A DNA stretch of 64,000 nucleotides from JADGHX01 sp035760965 (GTDB lineage: Bacteria > Pseudomonadota > Gammaproteobacteria > Steroidobacterales > Steroidobacteraceae), in the NCBI GenBank assembly GCA_035760965.1, contig DASTRY010000039.1:62001-126000 (forward strand). The letters are read 5' to 3'. The translations under genes and the position numbers were made by a program. Below, piece by piece: positions 17,995-27,751 of this stretch. Below the pieces are notes generated by a model that had not been told where the DNA came from, ran no database searches, and saw nothing but the letters and a program-made list of their open reading frames with translations. Every line of letters starts with the position of its first letter. Position 1 is the first letter of the stretch.

Positions 17995-20700
17995 TCAATG
18001 CCGATAGATCACTGTGACGCCGATGGTGCGCGGCCGGAACGTCGTGCCGTTCGTGACGTTGTAGAACGACGCGAACGTCGAGCAGTCCGCGTTGCGGCAG
18101 GACGCGCGGCCCGTCAGCGTGTTGGGCACCAGCGCATCCTCGTTCGTGAGGTTGTCCGCGAACAGCGCGACATCGATGTCCCCGAACAGCATTCCGAACC
18201 GCGCCGTCACGTAGCTCGTGGCCGGCGCCATGAACGCATCGGGCGCATAGCCGCTCGTGCCGGGCGGCGTCGCATTGGGCACCTTGCCGGTGTACTGCCA
18301 GTTGCCGACGAGATACGCGTCGTGATCCATGAGATTGAAACCGTAGCGCGCGCCGAGCGTCCCCTGCCAATGCGGCACACCCACGAAGTCCTGGCCGTCG
18401 ACGACGAGCGTGGAACGCACGCCCGCGGCGTTCGGCACGGTCCGCACCGTTTCCGTGTAGTGCGCATCGGTGAAGCCGACCGATGAGGTCACCGTGAATC
18501 GCGGCGTCACGCGCCAGTCCGCCTGCATGTCGAAGCCCTGACTGACCGCCTTGCCGATGTTCTGGATGTACGAGAACACGCAGGTGGGCAGCAGGTACGG
18601 CGTCTGCGGCTTGTCCCAGTTGATGCGGAACAGGCTGCCGGCAAGGCTGAAGCGCCGATCGAACAGGCGCACCTTCGAGCCGGTCTCGTAGCTCCACACC
18701 TTGTCGGAGCCGTAGCTCGCGGGCGTCGTTGCGATGTTGAGCTGCGCAAGATCGGTGGCGCACTGAGCGGTGGCTTGCGCCTGCACGCCGCCCGGACGGA
18801 AGCCGCTCGCCGCGGTCGCGTAGAACAAGTTGTCCTCGGTGGCCTGCCAGGAGAACGTGATCTTCGGTGTGACCGGATGCTCCGTAACCTCGCCGACGAC
18901 GGGCACGCCCGGGGTGTTGGGCGCACCGTTCGGATTGCCGGTGAACGGCGCCGCGACGAGCAGACCGTAGGTGTACGACCTGAAGGCGAGCCGCTCTTCC
19001 GACCAGCGCAACCCGGCCGTAATGCGCAGCGTATCCGTGAAATTGAAGTTGGCTTCGCCGAACACCGCGGCACGCCGCTCGTGGATGTTCTGATTGGTGG
19101 CCGTCTGCAGATTGCTGGCGATCTCTTCCGCCGAGTGCAACGGCGAGATACCGAGCTGCGGGTGCCCGGTCAGCGCAAGCTGCAGAGCGCTGCGATCCTG
19201 AGTCGCTTCGTTGTGCGAGATGGTGTTGGCGTTCTGATAGTAGGCGCCTGCGATCCAGGTCAGGCGCCGTTCGCCCTGCCCGGACGAGATGCGCATCTCC
19301 TGCGTCAACGCGTGCCGGCGCGCCGTATAGAAGTACGAGCTCGTGAACGGCGTATCGAGATCGAAGATGAACGGCGACTGCACGAACGGGTTGTAGCCGC
19401 CCCCGACCGTCACCGTCGAGTTCTGCGGCTCCTGCATCGTGAGATCGCCGAAGCCGGCGCCGGCATCGCGCATCCACGACGTGATGGATTTGATCTGCAC
19501 GCCGCCGGCATCGAAGTCCGCCGTGAAGCTCCCGAGCGCGATGCGCGACGTGCGCGGCGCGCGCGCCGCCTCGATCGGGCCGTTGTACGCAAGGCCGACG
19601 TTCGTGTTGGCGACGGACGAGTACGGCCCGAGATCGATCGGACCGTACGTGTGCGCCGGATGAATGAATACGGTCTGTCCCACGTATCCGGGCACGTTCG
19701 TGTAGCACTGGAGCTTGCCGGTGATCGGGCACGCGACCGGATTGTTCGGCGTGTAGCCTGCCGGCAGCATGCCGCGCTGAGTCAACGGCAGATTCGTGAG
19801 CGTGCCCGTCGGCGAGATCGGCGTGTTGTTCGAGAGCAGCGTGCCGAACGCGGGCGTCGTGTACTGCGGCACGTCGTTGTAAATGGTGTCGAGATCGTTC
19901 TTGCGATCCCACGCGTAATAAAAGGAGGGCGTGAGGCTCAAGCTTTCCGTCGGCTGCCAGCGCAGCGCGCCCTTGAACGCCTTCTGATCCTGCGAGTTCG
20001 TATCCTTGTCCACGGTGGAACCGGTGCGCCAGTCGACGTGATCGACCCAGCCGCCGATCCGGCGGCCCCAGGCGCTGATGCGAAAGCCGAGCTTGTCCTG
20101 AACGATCGGCCCGCCGAACGCCGCACCGAGCTCGCCTCCGGTATCGCCGTGCGCGATGCTGTTGAATTCCGCGCGCGCGTACGTCGAGTACTCGGTGACG
20201 CTCGGGGTCGGCGTGATGTAGCGGATGGTGCCGCCCTCGGACGACGAGCCGTACAGCGTGCCTTGCGGTCCCTTCAGCACCTCGATGCGCTCGAGGTCGA
20301 ACAGGAGCGGCAGGAAAGTGCCGCCGCCCGTGACGAGACCGCCGAGCGTGCGGGCCTGCAGCGGCGACTCGTCGAGGTAGACGCCCGTCGTTGCGGCGTT
20401 GTTGCCCTGGATGCCGCGGATCGAGATCGGCGGGCCGTTGCCGCCGTTGAACCCGATGCGCAGCGACGGCACGAGGCGCTGCAGATCCTGGCTGTTCTTG
20501 ATGCCGAGCTCGTCGAGCGACTTCTGCGTCTGCGCCGCGATGCTCATCGGGATGCGGCTGATGGCCGTTTCGCCTTGCCGGTTGGCGGTGACAACGACTT
20601 CGTTGAGATCGTTGTCGTCGACCCCCGCTGCATTCTGCGCCCGGACCGGCAGAGCGCCGGCGCCCAACAGTATTGTCGTGAGTAATAGCCGTGTAACCAT
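17995..20700 (-). CDS. TonB-dependent outer-membrane receptor
   Basis: This 901-residue receptor has a signal peptide ending near VRAQ. A TonB-box-like LNEVVVTANR (about residues 32-41) is followed by a plug with ISIRGIQGNN, GVYLDESPL and LERIEVLKGPQGTLYGSS. A 22-strand barrel should follow, ending with the C-terminal strand GVTVIYRH. Ribosome site GAGGGGGG lies 6 bp before ATG. The ligand is unknown; family members of this sphingomonad/Steroidobacter type import sugars, aromatics or siderophores. A galactose-dehydrogenase-like gene lies 223 bp upstream on the same strand, so a sugar ligand is a reasonable guess. An inverted repeat in that gap could be its operator. Confidence 0.9.
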   Translation of the reverse strand: MVTRLLLTTILLGAGALPVRAQNAAGVDDNDLNEVVVTANRQGETAISRIPMSIAAQTQKSLDELGIKNSQDLQRLVPSLRIGFNGGNGPPISIRGIQGNNAATTGVYLDESPLQARTLGGLVTGGGTFLPLLFDLERIEVLKGPQGTLYGSSSEGGTIRYITPTPSVTEYSTYARAEFNSIAHGDTGGELGAAFGGPIVQDKLGFRISAWGRRIGGWVDHVDWRTGSTVDKDTNSQDQKAFKGALRWQPTESLSLTPSFYYAWDRKNDLDTIYNDVPQYTTPAFGTLLSNNTPISPTGTLTNLPLTQRGMLPAGYTPNNPVACPITGKLQCYTNVPGYVGQTVFIHPAHTYGPIDLGPYSSVANTNVGLAYNGPIEAARAPRTSRIALGSFTADFDAGGVQIKSITSWMRDAGAGFGDLTMQEPQNSTVTVGGGYNPFVQSPFIFDLDTPFTSSYFYTARRHALTQEMRISSGQGERRLTWIAGAYYQNANTISHNEATQDRSALQLALTGHPQLGISPLHSAEEIASNLQTATNQNIHERRAAVFGEANFNFTDTLRITAGLRWSEERLAFRSYTYGLLVAAPFTGNPNGAPNTPGVPVVGEVTEHPVTPKITFSWQATEDNLFYATAASGFRPGGVQAQATAQCATDLAQLNIATTPASYGSDKVWSYETGSKVRLFDRRFSLAGSLFRINWDKPQTPYLLPTCVFSYIQNIGKAVSQGFDMQADWRVTPRFTVTSSVGFTDAHYTETVRTVPNAAGVRSTLVVDGQDFVGVPHWQGTLGARYGFNLMDHDAYLVGNWQYTGKVPNATPPGTSGYAPDAFMAPATSYVTARFGMLFGDIDVALFADNLTNEDALVPNTLTGRASCRNADCSTFASFYNVTNGTTFRPRTIGVTVIYRH

Positions 20701-20797
20701 ACGTGACCCCCCTCATGGCCAGCGGCGCGACTGTCGCACGCAGCCTGCGGTGCGAACAATCGGCCGCCCCGCTCGTGACCGCGTGTCGATTCAGCCG

Positions 20798-20819
20798 ACT
20801 GGTCGATCGTATAACCAGT
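20798..20819 (-). promoter_or_regulatory. Candidate operator: inverted repeat ACTGGT-N10-ACCAGT before the TonB receptor
   Basis: A perfect 6-bp inverted repeat (20798-20803 and 20814-20819) with a 10-bp spacer lies about 100 bp upstream of the TonB receptor ATG. The receptor strand reads TATACG inside the spacer, which could serve as a -10 element, so a regulator bound here could block transcription. No convincing -35 hexamer is seen 16-18 bp upstream. The half-site resembles TGGT/ACCA half-sites used by several GntR- and LacI-type regulators, but no such regulator gene is adjacent. This is inference from symmetry and position only. Confidence 0.3.
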
Positions 20820-20923
20820 TGTTCCAAGTACGAACATTCGGCGCCGAACGGAAGTCGGACTTGCCTGTAGCGGAAGTCGCGCCGGTCGCGGGCGGGCGCG
20901 GGAGCAGACGCTCGGCGGGGAGG

Positions 20924-21847
20924 CTATTCGTCGAAGGGCGCGACGGTCACGCGTCGGCCGACCATGAATGCGTCGGCAACCAAGCGGAACGGCGCGAGAT
21001 CCACGTCGCAGCGCCGTTCGTGCACCAGCGTGGCGAAGTGGGAATAGAGATTCGGGTACTCGTTGTCGCGACCATCGACGACCAGCTCGCCATCGACGCG
21101 CATGAAACGCCCGCCGTTCGCGAGCTGCAGTCGGCCGCCATCGGTCTCGACGTCGATGTCCCAGGTCTGCGGACCCGTCTGCAGGAAATCGAGCTCCATT
21201 TGGACCGGCACACCGTGCTCGTTCTTCAGCCGTAGCGTCGCCGCGATCGGCGTCTCGCAATTGGACGGCACTGCGAGTTGCGCGTCCTCGAGCACGAGCG
21301 TTCCCGGCAGCACACGTGTGATGATCGACAGCGCGTTGATTCCGGGATCGAAGACGCCGAGCCCGCCGGCCTGCCAGATCCAGTCCTGCCCCGGATGCCA
21401 TACGCGCACGTCTTCTTTCCATGTCACGGTGACGCTGCGAATGTGCCGGGATGCAAGCCATTGGCGCGCCGGCTCCACCCCATCCGCCGCGCGCGAATGC
21501 CACGACGCGAAGAGCGCGAGGTTGCGTTCGCGCGCGAGATCGACGAGCGCGCTCACCTCGTTCAGCGTGGCGCCCGGCGGCTTCTCGAGCATCACGTGCC
21601 GGCCGCGCGTTAGAGCGTGGCGCGCGATGGCGTAGCGCACCTGCGGCGGCGTGCAGATGGAGACTGCATCGACCTCCGGAACGGCGTCGAGCAGCTCCTC
21701 GATGCTCATGAAATGAGCGACACCCTCGAGCGCATGCTGCGGGCTCGCCGCGGCGATGAGCTCATAGGACGGATTGGCGGCCAGTGCCGGCAGGTGCTGA
21801 TCGCGCGCGATCTTGCCAACACCGACCAGGGCAATGCGGATCGGCAT
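20924..21847 (-). CDS. Gfo/Idh/MocA oxidoreductase, D-galactose 1-dehydrogenase-like
   Basis: This 307-residue NAD(P)-dependent sugar dehydrogenase has an N-terminal Rossmann start (IRIALVGVGKIARDQH) and the catalytic EKPPGATL segment, where the Lys of EKP is the family's conserved residue. The central DVRVWHPGQDWIWQAGGLGVFDPGINAL resembles what I recall of bacterial D-galactose 1-dehydrogenases, which make galactonolactone for the De Ley-Doudoroff route. ATG at 21847 is chosen; GTG at 21865 is possible. It points toward the TonB receptor downstream. A mutarotase gene (galM) 19 kb away could feed the same sugar pathway. Confidence 0.82.
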   Translation of the reverse strand: MPIRIALVGVGKIARDQHLPALAANPSYELIAAASPQHALEGVAHFMSIEELLDAVPEVDAVSICTPPQVRYAIARHALTRGRHVMLEKPPGATLNEVSALVDLARERNLALFASWHSRAADGVEPARQWLASRHIRSVTVTWKEDVRVWHPGQDWIWQAGGLGVFDPGINALSIITRVLPGTLVLEDAQLAVPSNCETPIAATLRLKNEHGVPVQMELDFLQTGPQTWDIDVETDGGRLQLANGGRFMRVDGELVVDGRDNEYPNLYSHFATLVHERRCDVDLAPFRLVADAFMVGRRVTVAPFDE

Positions 21848-21901
21848 GAGCGGCAACGATACCACGCGCGCCGCAGCGGCCCAATTCGGCCGCTACCGGG
21901 C

Positions 21902-23086
21902 TCAGCGGCGATCGAGCGGCAAGCGGACGGTGAACGTGCTCCCGCGGCCCGCGCCGGCGCTCTGCGCTTCGACCGAGCCGTCGTGCAGCTCGACGAGGCT
22001 GCGCACCAGCGACAAGCCGATCCCGAGCCCGCCATCGGCACGCGTGGCGTGCGACCCCACTTGCGAGAACAGATCGAACACCCGATGCAGGTCTTCCTGC
22101 GGTATACCGATGCCGTTGTCCGTGACACGCACCACCGCCCACGGCCCTTCGCGCGCGATCACGACGGAGAGCTTGCCGCCCGACTCGGTGTACTTCGCGC
22201 TGTTCGAGAGCAGATTCGAGAACACCTGCGCGAGCCGATCCGCATCGCCGAACACGGTCAGATCCTCGGCGCACGCCGCGAACGTCACCTCGTGCCCGCG
22301 GCTCGCGATCGTCGCCGCACAGCTCTCGAGGCTCGCGGCGACGACCTGCCGCAAGGACAGTGTGCGACGCTGGAGTTGGACCTTCCCGGAGCCGATGCGC
22401 CCGACATCCATGAGATCGTCCACGAGCCGCACGAGGTGCCCGAGCTGCCGCTCCATCATCGACAGCGCGGATTGTTGCGGCTCGGTCTGCGGCGCCGCCA
22501 TGCGCATGATGTGCAGCCCGTTGCGCAACGCGAACAGCGGATTGCGCAGCTCGTGCGCGAGGGTGGCGAGGAGCTCGTCCTTGCGGCGCGTCCGCTCGGA
22601 GCTCGACTGCTCGCGCGCTTTGCGGCCCGAGATGTCCTCGAACAGCATCGCGACGCACTGCTGCCGCGGGTCGCCGATCGGAAATGCATACCCGCTGAAC
22701 CACGACCCGAGAGCGCGCGCTTCGAGCTCGAAGCGCTCGCCTACACCGCGCCGTGCGACGCGCCCGAGCACCTCGTACCAGTATGGCTCGTTCGCCGGCA
22801 GCAGCTCGCGTGCGCGCCGACCTTCGACGTCGTGCAGGCCGGTCTGCTCCTCGAAGGCGCGATTGACTTCGACGAAGCGATAATCGCACGGCGCATCGCG
22901 CTCATCGAAGTACAGCTCGACGATGCAGAAGGCACGGTCGATTTGGTGAAATGCCGTGCGATAGCGGTCCGCCCACGCACGTCCGCCACGTACCGCCGTC
23001 GAATCGTCCTCGCCGGTGCCACCCAGGGGGCCCCGTGTAGTTGTACCGGGGAGCTCGTCGACTCCCAACGGCGGACCGGGCAGCAT
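21902..23086 (-). CDS. PAS-domain hybrid-free sensor histidine kinase
   Basis: This 394-residue soluble histidine kinase has a PAS-like domain (about residues 38-150: FCIVELYF, FVEVNRAFEEQTGL, ending LFEDISGRKAREQ). The HisKA H-box is LATLAHELRNPLFAL with His178. The HATPase_c domain has SNLLSNSAKYTESGG (N box), DNGIGIPQEDL (G1) and GGLGIGLSLVRSLVELHDG (G2). All catalytic motifs are present. No receiver domain or transmembrane helix is visible, so it senses an intracellular cue or a signal passed by the CheB/CheR-like genes upstream on the same strand. The first 35 residues are low-complexity and the real start may be internal. Confidence 0.88.
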   Translation of the reverse strand: MLPGPPLGVDELPGTTTRGPLGGTGEDDSTAVRGGRAWADRYRTAFHQIDRAFCIVELYFDERDAPCDYRFVEVNRAFEEQTGLHDVEGRRARELLPANEPYWYEVLGRVARRGVGERFELEARALGSWFSGYAFPIGDPRQQCVAMLFEDISGRKAREQSSSERTRRKDELLATLAHELRNPLFALRNGLHIMRMAAPQTEPQQSALSMMERQLGHLVRLVDDLMDVGRIGSGKVQLQRRTLSLRQVVAASLESCAATIASRGHEVTFAACAEDLTVFGDADRLAQVFSNLLSNSAKYTESGGKLSVVIAREGPWAVVRVTDNGIGIPQEDLHRVFDLFSQVGSHATRADGGLGIGLSLVRSLVELHDGSVEAQSAGAGRGSTFTVRLPLDRR

Positions 23087-23197
23087 ACCCGTGCACTCCC
23101 CCGCATTTATTTTGGGTCTAAATCGTAGCGGGTTCGCCGCGGGCGCTCTTTGACCTGCAGCAAACTCCGGCCACAGGTTTTGCTCAGCTACAGATGC

Positions 23198-24208
23198 TCA
23201 TGCGTCCGCGGGTGGACTCAGCGATGGATCGATCGCGAGCTCGCGCGTGCGCAAGACCAGTTGCCGGATGCCCTGGGCCTCGCGGCGGAAGCGCGCGGCC
23301 GCATCGGCACGTCCGTTGGCAAGCGCATCCTGCTCCAGCTCGTGCAGCAGGACCTCGTACTCTTCGAGCTGCGCCATGGCCGCGAACAGGGAGCGCTCGA
23401 CCTGCTCCAGCGACTGCTCGGCCAGCGATGCCGGCGTGAATCCGTGACCCGTGTGGCAGCGGAAGCGCCGGAACGAGCCGTCATGAACCGCGATCATGGA
23501 CCCCTGACATATCGGGCACGTGAAGAAGGATTGCTCGCCGAGCGCCGCCATGCCGGAGTCGCGCGCATTCTCGCCGAGCGCCACGCGCGTCTCGACCGCG
23601 AGCAGACTGTTACGCGTTGTGCGGGGCGGAGGGTCCGGCACCTCCTCGTGCTGGAGCGACTCGAGGACGTCAGGCATCTGGTCGATGCGCAGCGTGTAAT
23701 CGACTTCCACGTGACGCAGCGCGCTGCGCGGCATGCCCGGCTCGGGCGCCTCGTCCGGCGACTGCACGATGGCGACACCGCCGCGGTCTTTGATCGACCA
23801 CAGTCCGGACGTCCCATCGTCGAGCATGCCGGTGAGCACGACGCCGACGACGCGCGGTCCGCAGAAGTACGCCGCGGAACGAAACAGGACGTCGACCGAC
23901 GGACGTGCGTGACTCTCGCGCGGGCCGCGAGTGAGCCGCACGCGATCACCTTCGATCATCAGGTGGTGATCGACCACGGGCACGTAGATTCGCCCGTGCT
24001 CGAGCTTTTCACCATCGATCGCCGCCGCGGCGCGCAGCGGCCCGACTTGATCGAGTCGATCGGCAAGAAAGCTGTGAGCGTGCGGCGCGAGGTGCATCAC
24101 CACGAGAACGGCCGCCTGCAAATTCGCGGGCAGAGCGGCTACGAGGCGCGGCAGTGCCTCCACGCCCCCCAAGGATGTGCCAATGACGATGATGTCCCGG
24201 TGAGCCAT
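23198..24208 (-). CDS. CheB-type protein-glutamate methylesterase domain protein with zinc-ribbon-like tail
   Basis: This 336-residue protein begins directly with a CheB methylesterase domain and has no receiver. Catalytic residues are in place: Ser12 (GTSLGGVEAL), His39 (MHLAPHAHSF) and Asp131 in LTGMLDDGTSG. After about residue 200 there is a cysteine/histidine-rich segment CPICQGSMIAV...CHTGHGFTPASL, followed by a helical tail. Such stand-alone CheB proteins accompany CheB-CheR-PAS fusions and act outside flagellar chemotaxis, where they are thought to modify or dock on receptor-like partners. It lies between the broken CheB-CheR gene and the PAS kinase, all on one strand. Confidence 0.87.
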   Translation of the reverse strand: MAHRDIIVIGTSLGGVEALPRLVAALPANLQAAVLVVMHLAPHAHSFLADRLDQVGPLRAAAAIDGEKLEHGRIYVPVVDHHLMIEGDRVRLTRGPRESHARPSVDVLFRSAAYFCGPRVVGVVLTGMLDDGTSGLWSIKDRGGVAIVQSPDEAPEPGMPRSALRHVEVDYTLRIDQMPDVLESLQHEEVPDPPPRTTRNSLLAVETRVALGENARDSGMAALGEQSFFTCPICQGSMIAVHDGSFRRFRCHTGHGFTPASLAEQSLEQVERSLFAAMAQLEEYEVLLHELEQDALANGRADAAARFRREAQGIRQLVLRTRELAIDPSLSPPADA

Positions 24209-24279
24209 GAGCTTGCGGTCCCTGCGGTCTGGGCTCGATCCAGCAAGTAACGACCCTAGTCCCTAGTCACCGCGAAACC

Positions 24280-27200
24280 TCACCCTTTGGCGCGCACGAC
24301 CACCAGAAAGCCGTTCGCCGCGCCAGCCTCGTTGCGCATGGACACGATCATGCCCTGGCCGGGAAGCGCAGCTCCACCCGCCCCCACGAGAGGCAACTCG
24401 GAGACCTCGCATCCTGCATCGAGCGCCGCGTGCAATCGCTGCTGCGGCACCCCCGAGAGCCGCGCCTGTTCGGTGAAGAGAACCGACCAGTGCTGGCCCT
24501 CCGCTTGCGCGCGCGTGCGGCCCAACAAGCGCTCGGCACCCGCATTCCATCCCGTGATGATGCCGTCCGCCGAGAGTGTGATGACCGCGTGATCGACCGA
24601 GTCCTCGAGCACGGCGCGCAGGTAGTCGAGCGTCTGGCGCAGCGTCGATTCGGCTCGCTTGCGATCCGTGATGTCCCAGAACGTCGCGACCGCCGCGACG
24701 ATGTTGCCCGCCGAATCGCGAATCGGCGTCGAGCTTGCGGACACCGTGCCGCGCGTGCCATCCGGCCGGACGTAGCGGATCGGTTCATCGGTCACGGTCT
24801 CGCCTTTCGAGAGCGAGCGGAACAGCGGCAGCTCCTGAACGAGGTATGGACGGTCGTTCATGTGATAGCCGGTGAACGCGGAGCTGACAGAGGTCCAATC
24901 GTCGCCGCCGGCGCCATGCAGAATGGGATATCCGAACAGGATGCTGGCCTGGCGATTGCCCAGAACGACACGCCCGGAGGGCGCGTCCGCCACCAGCACG
25001 GCGGCCGGCATCTGCTCCACGATCGTCTGCAGACGGCTCTGCGCCGCCTGCACGCCCTCTTCCGCGCGCTTGCGCTCGCTGATGTCGAAGAAGGTGACGA
25101 CGATGCCCGCGATGCGGTTGTCTGCAGTCCGATACGGGAGGATGCGCCGAATGTAGAAACGACCGCTGGTGCTGCGAATCTCGTGCTCCGTCGGCACGAG
25201 CGTATCGAGCACCTGCTGCGCATCCTGCACCAGATTGCCGCCGACGAACTTCTGCGCGAGGTGCTCGATCGGGCGGCCGAGATCCGACGGAATGAGCTCG
25301 AGCAGGTCGCGCACCGCCGGCGTGAAGCGCCGCACGCGCAGCGCCGTGTCGAGGAAGATCACGGCGATGTTGGTGCTGCTCAGGAGGTTCGTCAGGTCGT
25401 TGGTGGTCGACTCGAGCTCCTCGATCTTCGCCTGCAGCTGCGCGTTGACCGTCGTCAGCTCTTCGTTCAGGGATTGCAGCTCCTCCTTGCTGGTCTCGAG
25501 CTCCTCGTTCGTGCTCTGCAGCTCCTCGTTGATCGAGGTCACTTCCTCGTTCGAGGCCTTCAGCTCCTCGTTGCTCGACTCGAGCTCCTCGATCGTGCTC
25601 TGCAGCTCCTCGCGTACCGTTCGCAGCTCGCGCTCGAGCTCGTTGTGCTCATCGCTCAGGGCGTGGTTTGCGGCGGCGTATTCCGCCGGGGGGACCTCGT
25701 TGCCACGGTCCTCGTCGCGCACTTGCCCTGGGTCTTCCGTGAACGTGATCAGGTAATGATCCGCAAGCCGCGGGTCGTCCATGGGTGCCGCGGTGACGGT
25801 CACGCGCCGCAAGCCGCCGGCTTCGCGAATCTGACCATTGCTGACGGTCACCGGGCGGTTCTCCGTCATCGCCTGTCGCAGGGCGGCGCGCGTGATGGCG
25901 CGCAGACCGTCGCGGAGGAGCTCCGACAGATTGCGGGTCGGCTCACCCGTGGGCTGTGCGAAGTAGCGCTCGGTGGCGCCGTGGAAATACACGATGCGCC
26001 CACGCCGGTCGACGACGACGGCCGGTGGTCCGTAGCGTTCCGTCAGCACGCGCTGGATCACGAGGCCGAGCGATGCTCGCGGCGCGAAGTGCGTCGGCTC
26101 GGAAAGCTCGGACAGCAGCGTCGGCACGCCGAGACTGACGGGAAACTCGACGCTGCCGTGACGCGTGGCGCCGACGCGGCGGTAGATGCGCCACTTCTTG
26201 TTCACCGGCACGAACAGGTCGTCCGCCCCGCCCACCGTCTCGGAGTTGCCGAGGAAGAGCGTGCCGCCTTCGCGCAAGGCGAAATGCATGAGCGTGATGA
26301 TGCGGCGCTGCGTGTCCGGCTCGAGGTAGATGAGCAGGTTGCGACACGTGACGAGGTCCAGCCGCGAGAACGGCGGATCGGTGAGCAGGTTCTGGGGCGC
26401 GAACACCACCATTTCGCGCAGCGATTTCTTGACGCGCAGGGAATGCTCGTCCTTGTCGAAGAAGCGCTCGATGCGCGCGGGCTCGAGATCGCCCTCGATG
26501 CCGCCGGGATACAACCCGGCGCGCCATGCTCAGCGCCTTCTCCGCCGTGTCGGTCGCGAAGATCTTGATGTCGAACTGCTTGCGAACCGCCTCCGCCTCT
26601 TCGGTCAGCAGCATCGCGAGCGTGTAGGCTTCCTCGCCCGAGGAGCAGCCGGCCACCCACGCCCGCACGGGCGTGTTGGGCTCGCGCGATTCGAACAGCG
26701 GCCGCACGATCTGGCTGCGCAGGACCTCCCAGGCCTCGGCATCCCGGAAGAATCCGGTCACGTTGATCGTCAGGTCGTCCGAGAGCGCGACCACCTCCTC
26801 CGGTTTCTGACGGAGGATCTCCGCGTACTCCGCGAGCGTGGTCACCTGCGCGAGACCCATGCGTCGCTGCATGCGCCGCAGCAGCGTCGGGCGTTTGTAG
26901 CCGCGGAAGTCCCGCCCCGTGCGGGTGCGCAGGATCGCCAGTATCTCGTTGAAACGCGGGCGTTCTTTCGCCAGCGCCTGCTCCGAGCCGGTCGCCTCGG
27001 GTGCGCTCTCCTCCACATAGGGGTGATGGATGAAGCTCGTGAGCGCCGCCGGCATGTCGGACGGCCGGAGCACCTGATCCGCGTATCCGGCATCGACCAG
27101 CGCCTGCGGCATGGCGGGGTATTCGGCCGTGGCCGGGTCCTGCGCGATGCAGATGCCGCCCGCCGCTTTCACGGCCTGCGCACCGGCGGCTCCGTTGGAG

Positions 27201-27689
27201 CCCATGCCGGACATGACGATGCAGACCGCTCGCTCTTTCTGCTCCGCGGCGAGCGAGCGGAAGAAATCATCGATCGGGCGGCGGTGCCCGCGGCGCTCGA
27301 CGGACACCAAGACGCAGGAGCCCATGCTCGAGCGTCAGCGTGTTGCCGGGGCGGATGACGTAGACGTGGTTCGGCTCGACGTCCATCGCGTCTTCCACCG
27401 TGTGCACGGGCATGTCGGTGTGCTGCGCGATTAGATCCGCCAGCACCGGGTCCCCGGTCGGCGGGAGATGCTGGATCACGACGAACGCCATGCCGCTGTC
27501 CGCGCGCATGGCACCGAAGAATTCCGTGAATGCCTGCAACCCGCCCGCGGACGCGCCGAGCGCCACCACCGTGAACGGCAGCGCAGCGCGCTCACTGAAA
27601 TCGGTGCTGCCCGTCGCGAAATCCGCCGGGCGAACCCGCGCCGAATCGGCCGGACGGGTGTCGTCCGGCGGCGGGTCGTTCTCTGCCAT
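24280..27689 (-). pseudogene. CheB-CheR-PAS signalling fusion interrupted by two frameshifts
   Basis: Read as one gene, this encodes about 1,135 residues: CheB methylesterase (FTVVALGASAGGLQAF, then MSGMGSNGAAGAQAV), CheR methyltransferase (DFRGYKRPTLLRRMQRR, GCSSGEEAYTLAML, ATDTAEKALSMAR, DLVTCRNLLIYL), a long heptad coiled coil (NEELQSTNEELETSKEELQ) and three PAS modules. There is no histidine kinase at the end. The frame changes near 27293 and again near 26520. Before the first break it runs from ATG 27689; the middle part is open from about 27325 to 26525; the last part runs from about 26514 to 24280. At both sites adding one GC dinucleotide to a GC-rich run restores the family sequence (ARRGHRRPIDDFF and MARAGLYPGGIEG). 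This is either real decay or assembly error in GC runs. Confidence 0.85.
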
Positions 27690-27751
27690 GCCGCTGCTAC
27701 TCCCGCAAAAAAGGGCCTCGTGACGAGGGCGGAGAGAATAGCATTGGAACA

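Noticed and set aside
25470..25620. DNA repeat in the CheB-CheR gene
   Set aside because: The repeated CTCCTCGTT-like pattern is explained by the heptad coiled coil of Glu-Glu-Leu repeats in the encoded protein.
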